Shown here piece by piece: positions 45,187-53,442 of a stretch of 64,000 nt of DNA. The notes below the pieces were generated by a model. That model saw only the letters and a list, made by a program, of their open reading frames with translations. It ran no database searches and was not told the DNA's origin. This DNA comes from Thalassoglobus sp. JC818 (GTDB lineage Bacteria > Planctomycetota > Planctomycetia > Planctomycetales > Planctomycetaceae), in contig NZ_JBFEFI010000003.1 of NCBI RefSeq assembly GCF_040717535.1, positions 132,001-196,000 on the forward strand. Direction: 5' to 3'. Positions within the stretch are counted from its first letter, which is position 1; each line of letters starts with the position of its first letter. The position numbers and the translations under genes are program-made.

Positions 45187-46572
45187 TTACATGTGAATTG
45201 TGCGACCATCGACAGCCAGTGCGGCTTCTTTGATGACTTCGCTCAGCGTCGGATGAGCGTGTGAGCTGCGAGCAATGTCTTCCGCGCTGGCTCCGAATTC
45301 GATGGCCACAACGCACTCAGCGATCAGTTCGCCAGCGTGTGGGCCGATGATGTGGGCTCCGAGAATTCTGTCGGTTTCCTTGTGAGCCAGGATTTTGACT
45401 TTTCCATCGACAGTGCCACTCGCCTTGGCACGACCGTTCGCGATGAATGGGAACATGCCCTTGTTGTATGCAATTCCCGCTTCTTTCAGTTCCTCTTCGG
45501 TCTTTCCGACGGAAGCGATTTCCGGATCGGTGTAAACGACCCCGGGAATGGCGTTGTAATTGACGTGTCCGTATCCGGAGTAAAGCTGTTCGACGCAGGC
45601 CAATCCTTCTTCTTCAGCTTTGTGTGCGAGCATCGCTCCACCGATCAGGTCGCCAATCGCGTAAATATTCCCAGCCGAAGTTTTGTAGTGTTGGTCAACA
45701 ACGACAAAGCCGCGTTTGTCGACTTCAACCTTCGCAGTTTCGAGGCCGAGATTCTCGGTGTTTGCTCTGCGGCCGACAGCCATCAAGACCTTGTCGCACG
45801 TGATTGGATCTTGTCCGTCGATAGTAACTGTCGCTTGTTTGCCGTCGTTGGAGACGCCTGTAACTCGTGCTCCGAGGTGAAACTCAAGTCCTTGTTTCTT
45901 AAAGATGCGGAGAGCATCTTTGGCGAGTTCATTGTCCATGCCCGGAAGAATTCGATCCAGGTATTCAAGCACGGTGACTTGAGACCCAAGTCGTCGCCAG
46001 ACCGTCCCCAGTTCGAGTCCAATGACTCCGCCGCCGATGACGACAAGATGTTTTGGAACTTCTTCGTAAGCGATGGCATCGGTGCTGGAGCCGACGAACT
46101 GGCTATCGAAATCGATTCCGGGAAGTGATGCTGGTGTGCTACCCGTCGCGAGGAGGATTGCTTCGCCGGTGATTTCTTCGGTCTTCTCGTCGGAGGCGAT
46201 TTGGACAGTTGAGCCACCGGTGAGCGTCGCGTGTCCGAAGAATCGTTCGATCTTGTTCTTCTTCATCAAGCCGTCGATTCCGCCTGCGAGCGTATCGACA
46301 ACCCCTTGCTTCTGGTTCATCATCGCATCGAGGTCGATCTCAAGACCGGAGACTTTGATGCCGCGAGAAGCGAAGCCGTGCCCGGCGTGTTCGTAGAGAT
46401 GTGAACTTTCAAGAAGGGCTTTGCTGGGAATGCAGCCGACTCGCAGGCAGGTGCCGCCCAGTTGCCGTTCTTTCTCGACGATCGCGACCGATTTGCCCAG
46501 TTGTGCGGCTCGAATTGCTGCGACGTAGCCTCCGGGGCCTGCTCCAATAACGACGAGATCAAATTTTGACAT
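45187..46572 (-). CDS. lpdA: Dihydrolipoyl dehydrogenase
   Basis: A 461-residue flavoprotein, the E3 subunit that reoxidises lipoamide in 2-oxoacid dehydrogenase and glycine-cleavage complexes. The FAD fold is 'VVIGAGPGGYVAAIRAAQLG'. The redox disulfide is Cys42/Cys47 ('GGTCLRVGCIPSKAL'), the NAD fold is 'LVVIGGGVIGLELG', and the catalytic His is in 'SSHAHPTLSE' near the C-terminus. The enzyme length is standard. Other complex subunits are not adjacent. A possible operator lies upstream (46647-46669). Confidence 0.96.
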   Translation of the reverse strand: MSKFDLVVIGAGPGGYVAAIRAAQLGKSVAIVEKERQLGGTCLRVGCIPSKALLESSHLYEHAGHGFASRGIKVSGLEIDLDAMMNQKQGVVDTLAGGIDGLMKKNKIERFFGHATLTGGSTVQIASDEKTEEITGEAILLATGSTPASLPGIDFDSQFVGSSTDAIAYEEVPKHLVVIGGGVIGLELGTVWRRLGSQVTVLEYLDRILPGMDNELAKDALRIFKKQGLEFHLGARVTGVSNDGKQATVTIDGQDPITCDKVLMAVGRRANTENLGLETAKVEVDKRGFVVVDQHYKTSAGNIYAIGDLIGGAMLAHKAEEEGLACVEQLYSGYGHVNYNAIPGVVYTDPEIASVGKTEEELKEAGIAYNKGMFPFIANGRAKASGTVDGKVKILAHKETDRILGAHIIGPHAGELIAECVVAIEFGASAEDIARSSHAHPTLSEVIKEAALAVDGRTIHM

Positions 46573-46964
46573 GAGTCCAGTTCATTCAATTCTGGGCGAA
46601 ACGCGAGCGATCGGGCGATGAGTTCGTGTGCATTGCGTTCGACAATACTTACAGCCCCGATATGTAAGTCAATCGTGAGCGACGTTCAAGAAACAGGGAG
46701 GCACTCTCGGGGATCGCTGTGCAAATTGCCACTCCGGTTGAGTGCATCAGTCGCGTGTGTCGTCGGTTTTTGCACATGAGTGTCAATATGACGACACGGT
46801 AGTGTGTTTGGAATGATGCAGGCTCTCTGATCTAAGTGCTTACAGGATTAGAACTTAACAGGCTCTCGGCAAGAATTGCCGGTGGGTGGCTCGCTTTTCG
46901 CAAATTCAATCAGGGAAAAGACAAGACGCCATTTAAAGCGGGATGCGAAGGAAAGGGAGCAATC
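46573..46964. other. Divergent intergenic region with two inverted repeats
   Basis: About 390 bp between lpdA and the gene at 46965, which diverge. Besides the dyad at 46647-46669, the sequence GTGTCGTC at 46757-46764 is an exact inverted repeat of GACGACAC at 46790-46797 with a 25-nt spacer. No gene was seen. Confidence 0.4.
46647..46669. promoter_or_regulatory. Palindromic operator-like site upstream of lpdA
   Basis: ACTTACA and TGTAAGT form a perfect 7-bp dyad with a 9-bp spacer, 75-97 bp upstream of the lpdA start. This spacing and symmetry fit a dimeric helix-turn-helix repressor. No regulator gene is next to it, so the assignment is inference. Confidence 0.45.
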
Positions 46965-47693
46965 ATGAACACATCAGTGAAAACATCGCTTGTCGGTCCG
47001 AGTGTCACCAACAGTTTTGGAATGCGAAATGTATTCTCCGCTCGAACCTGCTGCCTGGCGGTTCTTCTCTGTGGAGTCCTTACAGCGGGAGCGAAAGAGC
47101 TTCGTGCTGGAAGTCGGCACAACGAACACTACCGTCATCTCGATGATCTCGCCTTCTCGGCATTCGTGGAAGCGCGCGAGTTGCGCTGGGAGATACATGA
47201 CGACTTCGTCGAGTCACGCGACTACGACCATCTACTGGAAGATGCGGATCGCATTTTGAAAGGCGTGCATCGCGTCCAAGCTGCGATTCTGGCAGAAGAG
47301 TCTGATAAAGATATTCGAGAGGAACTGCTGCGGGTGCGAAACAAGATTGACATTTTGAAAGAGCACTTGGGAGCCTGCGACTTCGCCGCTCATCAGCCGG
47401 GTCGTCGACAACCCGCATTCGGCGGCAACGGATACCACTTCACTCCCGAAACCAGACACGTCGGAGCTGTCCATGTTCGAAAGGCATTGGAGCATCTCGA
47501 CAGAGTCGAAGCAGCGATGATTCATCTCCATGATGACATCGCTCAGCGTCGACGTTTCGGAAGTCAGGGCGGACCGGACTTGAGAAGTGCACCTCCGCTC
47601 ATGGTTCCGCAAAGTTTCACTCCTCCTGCGTCGTCGTCGCGGGATCAACGATCCGAAGCATTGGCGCAGTGGCTGTTTCGCATCGGGTTCTGA
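46965..47693 (+). CDS. Exported hypothetical protein, 242 aa, helical
   Basis: The start at 46965 follows GGGAG; an upstream frame extension was rejected. The protein has an N-terminal signal sequence ('FSARTCCLAVLLCGVLTAGAKELRAGS'), so it is probably periplasmic. Two charged helical segments follow: 'HYRHLDDLAFSAFVEARELRWEI' with 'DADRILKGVHRVQAAIL', and after a Pro/Gly spacer 'HVRKALEHLDRVEAAMIHL'. The body is rich in His and Arg. The family is not recognised. It is not linked to a neighbour on the same strand. Confidence 0.75.
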   Translation: MNTSVKTSLVGPSVTNSFGMRNVFSARTCCLAVLLCGVLTAGAKELRAGSRHNEHYRHLDDLAFSAFVEARELRWEIHDDFVESRDYDHLLEDADRILKGVHRVQAAILAEESDKDIREELLRVRNKIDILKEHLGACDFAAHQPGRRQPAFGGNGYHFTPETRHVGAVHVRKALEHLDRVEAAMIHLHDDIAQRRRFGSQGGPDLRSAPPLMVPQSFTPPASSSRDQRSEALAQWLFRIGF

Positions 47694-47725
47694 TCATTGG
47701 TAACGACTCGACCATTGAGGTCCGA

Positions 47726-47752
47726 AACACAAGTGTGTGTCACGCTTGTGTT
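47726..47752. terminator. Bidirectional terminator overlapping the DUF1501 stop codon
   Basis: A 12-bp stem with one G-T pair: AACACAAGTGTG (47726-47737) pairs with CACGCTTGTGTT (47741-47752), loop TGT. It lies between two convergent genes and includes the stop codon of the minus-strand gene. Confidence 0.6.
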
Positions 47753-49167
47753 CGACCGGTGATCAGCCGGTAGGCATCTCCTTCATTCTGGGTCGGCCGT
47801 TCAGGTCGGCCCTTGTGAAGGTATGTCAGAGCCATATGGTCAATGCCCATCAGGTACAGGATCGTGGCGTGGAGGTCATGAACGTGCAGGCGATTTTCGA
47901 CCGCGTGAAATCCGAGGTCATCAGTCGCTCCGATCGTTTGACCGCCCGCTACTCCGCCGCCCGCCATGAACATTGTGAAGCCCGTTGGATTGTGGTCACG
48001 GCCATCACCTTTTTCGCTCATCGGAGTTCTTCCGAATTCACCACCCCACAGCACGAGAGTCTCGTCCAGCAATCCCCGTCGCTTTAAATCGTGAATGAGA
48101 CCTGCGACCGGTTTGTCCATTTGCCGACACATACGAGTGTGATTGTTTTCAATCGCTGAATGGGCGTCCCACTTGCTGCCAGCTCCGTGATAAAGCTGGA
48201 TGAATCGGACTCCTTGCTCGACTAGTCGCCGTGCGAGCAGGCAGTTGCGACCGAAGGCTTCGGTCTGTTTTTCATCGATTCCGTAGAGCTTCTGCGTCTC
48301 GTTAGTTTCTGATTCGAGATCGATTGCTTCCGGGGCATTGGCTTGCATTCGAAACGCCAGCTCATAGCTCTGAATTCGAGCTTCGAGTTCGGTCTGAGAT
48401 TCCCGACGAGCAGCATGCTGCGTATTCATGTCGTTCAGCAGATCGAGTTTCATCCTCTGACGTCGATCACTGATTCCTTTGGGATTGTTGAGATTCGCAA
48501 TCGGTTCCATTCCGGAATCGAGTTTGGTTCCCTGATAGCTGGCAGGCATGAAGCCAGCGCTCCAGTTGCGAGGCCCGTTCGTAACCTGGGATGGATTGTC
48601 GGTCATCACGACGAATCCCGGAAGATTCTGGTTTTCTGTGCCAAGTCCGTATGAGACCCAGGACCCGAGAGATGGTCGTCCTGGAAGAGGCGTGCCGGTA
48701 TTCATCTGGCAGACTCCACCGGAGTGATTAATGCCATTTGTCCAGCACGATCGGATGACAGCGATGTCGTCGACACATGATGAGATATGAGGAATCCAAT
48801 CGGAGGTCCAGATTCCCGATTCGCCGTGTTGTTTCCATTTCCGCTGCGAACCCAGCAGGGGCGAGTTCGCTTCTCCCATCGCTGTGATAACCTTTTTGTA
48901 TCCAGCTGGCAATTGAGACCCGGCCAGCTTGTTCAATTGCGGTTTTGGATCGAACAGGTCGAGATGGCTTGGTCCCCCTTCCATGAAGAGGAAGATAATG
49001 CTCTTGGCTCGCGGTTGGATGTGAGAGGTTAGGGCTGGACCAGCTTTCAGCGATGACGTTGGCAACATCGACGCCAGTGCCAGTGCTCCAAACCCGGTCC
49101 CCGAGCGGAGAAGTGCCTCGCGTCGGCTGAAGAATGGCTCCGGAGTTGGCAAGTAGCTGGGATGCAT
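47740..49167 (-). CDS. DUF1501 (sulfatase-like) exported protein
   Basis: A 475-residue DUF1501 protein, alkaline-phosphatase-superfamily-like, very abundant in planctomycetes. The start at 49167 ('MHPSYLPTPEPF') has AAGGA upstream and leads to a Tat-type signal 'FSRREALLRSGTGFGALALASML'. Family landmarks are 'IFLFMEGGPSHLDLFDPKP', 'SCWTNGINHSGG', 'TGTPLPGRPSLGSWVSYGLG', 'WGGEFGRTPMSEKGDGRDHNP' and 'HDLHATILYLMGID'. It is usually encoded next to a DUF1549/DUF1553 cytochrome, which is missing here, so it is an orphan copy. Confidence 0.93.
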   Translation of the reverse strand: MHPSYLPTPEPFFSRREALLRSGTGFGALALASMLPTSSLKAGPALTSHIQPRAKSIIFLFMEGGPSHLDLFDPKPQLNKLAGSQLPAGYKKVITAMGEANSPLLGSQRKWKQHGESGIWTSDWIPHISSCVDDIAVIRSCWTNGINHSGGVCQMNTGTPLPGRPSLGSWVSYGLGTENQNLPGFVVMTDNPSQVTNGPRNWSAGFMPASYQGTKLDSGMEPIANLNNPKGISDRRQRMKLDLLNDMNTQHAARRESQTELEARIQSYELAFRMQANAPEAIDLESETNETQKLYGIDEKQTEAFGRNCLLARRLVEQGVRFIQLYHGAGSKWDAHSAIENNHTRMCRQMDKPVAGLIHDLKRRGLLDETLVLWGGEFGRTPMSEKGDGRDHNPTGFTMFMAGGGVAGGQTIGATDDLGFHAVENRLHVHDLHATILYLMGIDHMALTYLHKGRPERPTQNEGDAYRLITGRTQA

Positions 49168-49413
49168 GACGGGGATTCCTTCGGAATTAAATTCGTTCAC
49201 AGTGAGATTCGGAACGCTGAGAGTCGAATCAATTTCCAATGTGCCCTGAGGCGCAGTCGTGGAGTTTCACGATGTTTGATTGAGAGAAATGGATTATAGG
49301 AGAAGTCTGTGTCTCCGTGGACTCAAGTCAGTCAATTGACTTCGAAAACGGGACGAACTTCACACTTTTCAAATGTCTTGACTGTCGAGTAGTGGGTATT
49401 TTCGATAAGTGTT

Positions 49414-50199
49414 GTGGCGACTCTCACGATGGCAGCTGCGACTCGACGCATTGCTGAGAAGGCCGGTTGCCTGACGTTAGGACCGACAGCCCAGCTGATT
49501 TGTCCGCATCGTCTTTCGACTCAAGCGGTCGAGAGATTTCTGAAACACAAAGCATCGTATCGGTCCGATTGGGCCACTCCGATCGGAGTCTTTCTGGGCT
49601 CCAAAGTTGCTCCGATCCTGACAGCTGCAATGGCCAGAAACGTGGTTTCGTCGAAGCGGATTTTCCGTCAGAAAGCTCGTGGCAAGAACTGGACGATCGA
49701 AGAAATCGAGACGTTTCCCGAGGAGTATGATGAATTCTGGAATCGCGTGCAGCCCGAGTTCTCAGCATTGTTCGACAGGTCCAGAACGTTCGTGAACTGG
49801 CGTTTCTGTGAAGCTCCGGTTCTGAAATATCGACGGTTTCTGCTTCGAGACGGTGATCAGATTCAAGGCTATCTTGTCACAAGAGTGGCTGAGCCGGAGG
49901 AACTTCCGGAGGGGGTGATCGTTGATCTTTTCACTGCTCCGTCGGATGAAAATGCGATGGCGATGTTGCTGCAGCACGGGTTTGAACAACTCGGCCCACA
50001 TTGTGATTACATTGAAGCAGCAGCTTCTGATCCTCGCTTTCTGAAGGCGTTTCGGTCAGCTGGTTTCTTTCCGACGAGGACGATGCGTCCAACGATCGTC
50101 TGTGCTCATTTAGAAGACCGTGAACGCCTGGAACCGCTGTTGAACTCATGGCACTTCTCCAAAGCCGATCACGACTGGGATCAGGTTCATCCGCTGTAG
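49414..50199 (+). CDS. GNAT-like acyltransferase, possibly N-terminally short
   Basis: A 261-residue protein. The second half resembles the C-terminal portion of double-GNAT acyltransferases found with exopolysaccharide genes ('FVNWRFCEAPVLKYRRFLLRDGDQIQGYLV', 'VIVDLFTAPSDENA'; the first ends in the 'WR...P..Y' pattern). The first ~110 residues are not clearly a GNAT half, so the gene may lack part of the usual N-terminal domain. Start is GTG 49414 or ATG 49429; the frame is closed by a stop at 49390, so there is no longer in-frame version. The substrate is unknown. Confidence 0.6.
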   Translation: MATLTMAAATRRIAEKAGCLTLGPTAQLICPHRLSTQAVERFLKHKASYRSDWATPIGVFLGSKVAPILTAAMARNVVSSKRIFRQKARGKNWTIEEIETFPEEYDEFWNRVQPEFSALFDRSRTFVNWRFCEAPVLKYRRFLLRDGDQIQGYLVTRVAEPEELPEGVIVDLFTAPSDENAMAMLLQHGFEQLGPHCDYIEAAASDPRFLKAFRSAGFFPTRTMRPTIVCAHLEDRERLEPLLNSWHFSKADHDWDQVHPL

Positions 50200-50323
50200 T
50201 CGGCTGCCATCGGACCATGGGCTTCGAAGCGATCTGGAATGAAGGGAATTGCGTTTCCGATTTCGCGCTGCGAGAATATGTCGAAGAAGAGTTTTGAGGG
50301 TCGATAGCCAGGAGGGATGACTC

Positions 50324-50665
50324 ATGAACAATCCACTCGACGGCAGCAAGTTTTTTCACGTCTACAAGACGGGTCGACTGACAATCATTGGTTTCGATGG
50401 TCGTCATCTCCAGCAGTTTGGAAGTTCACAAGAGATCTGCGGAGAGCTTCTTCACCTGGTCGAACATCATGACTGCGAAGTTCTGGTTGTGGATATGATG
50501 GAAGTTCCCATTGTGTCGAGCTGGGTTCTCGGCATCCTGGCAGCGGTCCAGCGAAACGGGATCGACATCGAATTGTATCATCCCTCGGACGAGCTGCGGG
50601 AAGTCCTCCGTGTGACAAATCTGGCCCAGTGTCTCCACGTTCGAGAGGGATTTGGCCCCGCTTAA
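50324..50665 (+). CDS. STAS-domain protein
   Basis: A 113-residue protein with a STAS-like layout: 'KTGRLTIIGFDGRHL', 'HHDCEVLVVDMMEVPIVSSWVLGIL' and 'GIDIELYHPSDELREVLRVTNLAQ'. The loop 'MMEVPIVSSWVLG' carries a Ser pair at the position of the phosphorylated serine of anti-sigma antagonists. It is a second STAS gene in the window, and no kinase gene accompanies it. The PLP decarboxylase gene follows after 132 bp. Confidence 0.78.
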   Translation: MNNPLDGSKFFHVYKTGRLTIIGFDGRHLQQFGSSQEICGELLHLVEHHDCEVLVVDMMEVPIVSSWVLGILAAVQRNGIDIELYHPSDELREVLRVTNLAQCLHVREGFGPA

Positions 50666-50797
50666 GAAGCGATCGACGGATCGATGACCAGTCGATCATG
50701 CGGACGCTCAGCCTTGCGACAGCAGCCGTGTTCGTCCGCAGCTGAAACTGCGACGTGTCATTCAAATGAAATAGCCCGCTCCAAGAATTTGAACTCC

Positions 50798-52180
50798 ATG
50801 GTCAATATTCGTTCTGAAAATCAAGACGCGGAATGTCTGCGTGTTCTCGGTGAAGCACTACATCACTTGAAAGTCGGATTCAGTGATCTTCCCGTAACTT
50901 CGGAGAAGCAAGACCCAGAATCACTTTCAGGAATCTTGAATGAAGTTGCCGAGCGAATGAGGGATAACTTCCCGTATCAACATCCGTTCTATCTGGGACA
51001 AATGTTAAAGCCGCCGCATCCCGTAGCGAGCATGGCCTATGCTCTGGCGATGGCGATCAATCCCAACAACCATGCGATGGACGGAGGGCGTGCCAGTTCC
51101 CAGATGGAGAAAGAAGCCGTTCGCCAAATTGCCCGAATGGTGGGTTGGGAATCGGCGCTGGGCCATCTCTGTGGAGGCGGGACTGTTGCCAATCTTGAAG
51201 CGTTGTGGGTCTCTCGCGAAGTAAATCACCATGCTCCGGTCTTTGCATCGAGCCAGGCTCACTACACACATGGGAGATGCTGTCAGCTTCTCGGAGTTCC
51301 GTTTCACTCCGTTCCCTGTGATCGATCCGGTCGAATGGACTTTCGCCAGTTGGAACAAATGCTGGAGGGAACTCCTCACTCAACAGTTGTCGTGACGCTC
51401 GGGACGACAGGGTTGGGAGTCGTCGATCCGCTTGATCAAGTACTCAAGCTGCGGGATCGGTTTGGCTGCCGGATTCATGTAGACGCTGCGTATGGTGGAT
51501 ACTTTCGCTTAGCGAAGAACCTTCATCCGACAACGCAGCGCCAATTCAGTTTGATCGAGGAAGCAGACTCGATTGTCATCGATCCTCACAAGCACGGACT
51601 CCAACCCTACGGGTGCGGGTGCGTGCTGTTTCGTGATCCTGCAGTTGCACGAGTTTACAAGCACGACTCACCGTACACGTATTTCACGTCTGATGATCTT
51701 CACCTCGGTGAGATCTCGTTTGAGTGCTCACGTCCGGGAGCTTCCGCAGTCGCTTTATGGGCGACGCTCCAAAGGTTTCCGCTCGATATTGATGGGGAAT
51801 TCGCGAAGGGATTGGAAGCGAGTCGAACAGCAGCTCGATCACTCTCCGACTGGATTGATCAATCCCCCGAATTCGTCCGTGTCGTTGATCCCGATCTCGA
51901 CATCGTCGTTTGGTCTGTGTCCGCAAAGTCAGCTTCGGAATCGTCTGAACTTGCCGAGCGATTCTTCCATGAAGCAGCGAAGCGAGACCTCCACCTCGCA
52001 ATGTTGCAAGTTCCGCAGTCTCTCGCTGCTGAAGCTCAGCCTGACCTCGAATGGGATCGCGAGACACTCGTCTGTCTCCGAGCCTGCCTCATGAAGCCTG
52101 AACACCTGGACTGGATGCCGCGCATTCTTGAGGTCATGGAATCATGCACGCGAGACCTCTTGCGAAGTCGCATTCAGTGA
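50798..52180 (+). CDS. Pyridoxal-dependent decarboxylase (group II)
   Basis: A 460-residue PLP enzyme of the glutamate/aromatic amino acid decarboxylase group. 'NFPYQHPFYLGQMLKPPHPVAS' begins the substrate region. 'GHLCGGGTVANLEAL' and 'HVDAAYGGYF' are cofactor-binding segments, and the Schiff-base Lys is in 'IDPHKHGLQPYGCG'. The start at 50798 ('MVNIRSENQD') was preferred; the frame is open further upstream without conservation. The substrate (aspartate, glutamate, tyrosine or another) cannot be decided from the sequence. The C-terminus converges with the propeller gene at 52243. Confidence 0.88.
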   Translation: MVNIRSENQDAECLRVLGEALHHLKVGFSDLPVTSEKQDPESLSGILNEVAERMRDNFPYQHPFYLGQMLKPPHPVASMAYALAMAINPNNHAMDGGRASSQMEKEAVRQIARMVGWESALGHLCGGGTVANLEALWVSREVNHHAPVFASSQAHYTHGRCCQLLGVPFHSVPCDRSGRMDFRQLEQMLEGTPHSTVVVTLGTTGLGVVDPLDQVLKLRDRFGCRIHVDAAYGGYFRLAKNLHPTTQRQFSLIEEADSIVIDPHKHGLQPYGCGCVLFRDPAVARVYKHDSPYTYFTSDDLHLGEISFECSRPGASAVALWATLQRFPLDIDGEFAKGLEASRTAARSLSDWIDQSPEFVRVVDPDLDIVVWSVSAKSASESSELAERFFHEAAKRDLHLAMLQVPQSLAAEAQPDLEWDRETLVCLRACLMKPEHLDWMPRILEVMESCTRDLLRSRIQ

Positions 52181-52242
52181 TCTCGCGTGGCTCATTTGCA
52201 TTCAAAACGAAGGAATTCTTGCAGCGAATTTCCTCCTCACGA

Positions 52243-53199
52243 CTAGCGAAGCACTTTTCCAATCTTGCCAACTGTGGCTGATGCCGCGGTCGAATTCCCG
52301 AGGTCTTCGAAGTCGCGAAATGTCCAGACGACTTCTTTGTCTCGATTGACTTCGATCAGCTGCGGATTCTCTGGGCCAGCATGACAATTTCCAATGATGA
52401 TGTTTCCGTTTGGAAGGACTTCCAGAGAAGTCACCCAGGCGAGAGTAATGCCCGGCAGATCGTTCTGGTGAATCTCCCAGACAATTTCTTTCTCAGGAGT
52501 CACTTCCAGCACACTGTGTCCATTCCCCGTTGCGATGAGAGTGTTCCCGTTCGGAAGTCGCAATGCGTTGAACACCTGATTTCCGAAGGCTTCGGGACCG
52601 TGACCGTTCGCTGGCTCTTTTCCAAAGAGCGGAACATCGTAATTCCAGACGATCTTTCCATCGGCGTTGTACTCTGTGACTCGCCCGTCAGCTTCATGGC
52701 AGACGAGATAGTTTCCATTGCTCAGTTTGTGAGCTTGTCGAACATCGCGATGAGGGTGAAGTTCTTTCACCTTGTAATTGAATTGATGAACAATCTTTCC
52801 GCTCGGATCAATTTCGATCACTCGCCCAATCCCGTTTTCCACGATCATCGTGTTGCCATTCTCGAGACGTTGGAACGCGTGAACTTCCAGCTTCTTGCCT
52901 TCGTTTCCATTGCTGTTGGCAGCATCGTATTCCCAGACAACTTCGCCTGATGGATCAATCTCAACGATCTTTCCCCATCCTTGCTGGACGATCAGGTTTC
53001 CATTTTCGAGTTGCTGAATGCGATGAACGGATCGAACCTTGTCGCACTTCCAAACTGCTTTGCCACCTTTATTGAAGCGGACAATCTGCCCCTTGTCGGC
53101 AGCGACGACTTGATGTCGTTTTGAGGAAACCTCTGCGCCCTCAGCCAATACAGGGACGAGGCAAGTCAGAGTTAATGCGAGCAGCGTGAATGATTTCAT
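52243..53199 (-). CDS. Exported beta-propeller protein (PQQ/arylsulfotransferase-like)
   Basis: A 318-residue secreted protein with signal peptide 'MKSFTLLALTLTCLVPVLAEGA'. It is made of repeats of the pattern 'RLENGNTMIVENGIGRVIEIDPSGKIV' (first 'QLENGNLIVQQGWGKIVEIDPSGEVVW'), in total about 6-7 blades. The recurring Asn-Gly-Asn and 'W(E/N)Y' spacing is seen in PQQ-like and arylsulfotransferase-like propellers. No catalytic residue set was recognised. It could be a binding or scaffold protein. The start at 53199 gives the proper signal peptide. Confidence 0.83.
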   Translation of the reverse strand: MKSFTLLALTLTCLVPVLAEGAEVSSKRHQVVAADKGQIVRFNKGGKAVWKCDKVRSVHRIQQLENGNLIVQQGWGKIVEIDPSGEVVWEYDAANSNGNEGKKLEVHAFQRLENGNTMIVENGIGRVIEIDPSGKIVHQFNYKVKELHPHRDVRQAHKLSNGNYLVCHEADGRVTEYNADGKIVWNYDVPLFGKEPANGHGPEAFGNQVFNALRLPNGNTLIATGNGHSVLEVTPEKEIVWEIHQNDLPGITLAWVTSLEVLPNGNIIIGNCHAGPENPQLIEVNRDKEVVWTFRDFEDLGNSTAASATVGKIGKVLR

Positions 53200-53442
53200 T
53201 GCATAAACCGAGTTGAAACGAGTGAGCACAAATCAGCGAAGGATTCGAGATCCGGATTGTTTTTTCTAGCGAGTTGGTTCGACAGATCAGTCAACTCGCA
53301 TTGAAAATTGAACCGAATTGCCGAGCGAATGTCGAGGCAGGGGCGATACACGCGACAATTGACGCAACTCTCTTGAGTTGACTTGTCAGTCCTGTGCGCG
53401 CTCTGAGAGTTTGGTTCGCGTCAAGCGTGGAGATTCGATCAC

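Noticed and set aside
45337-46128. A 263-codon frame opposite lpdA
   Set aside because: lpdA is certain on the other strand; the antisense product has no recognisable domain.
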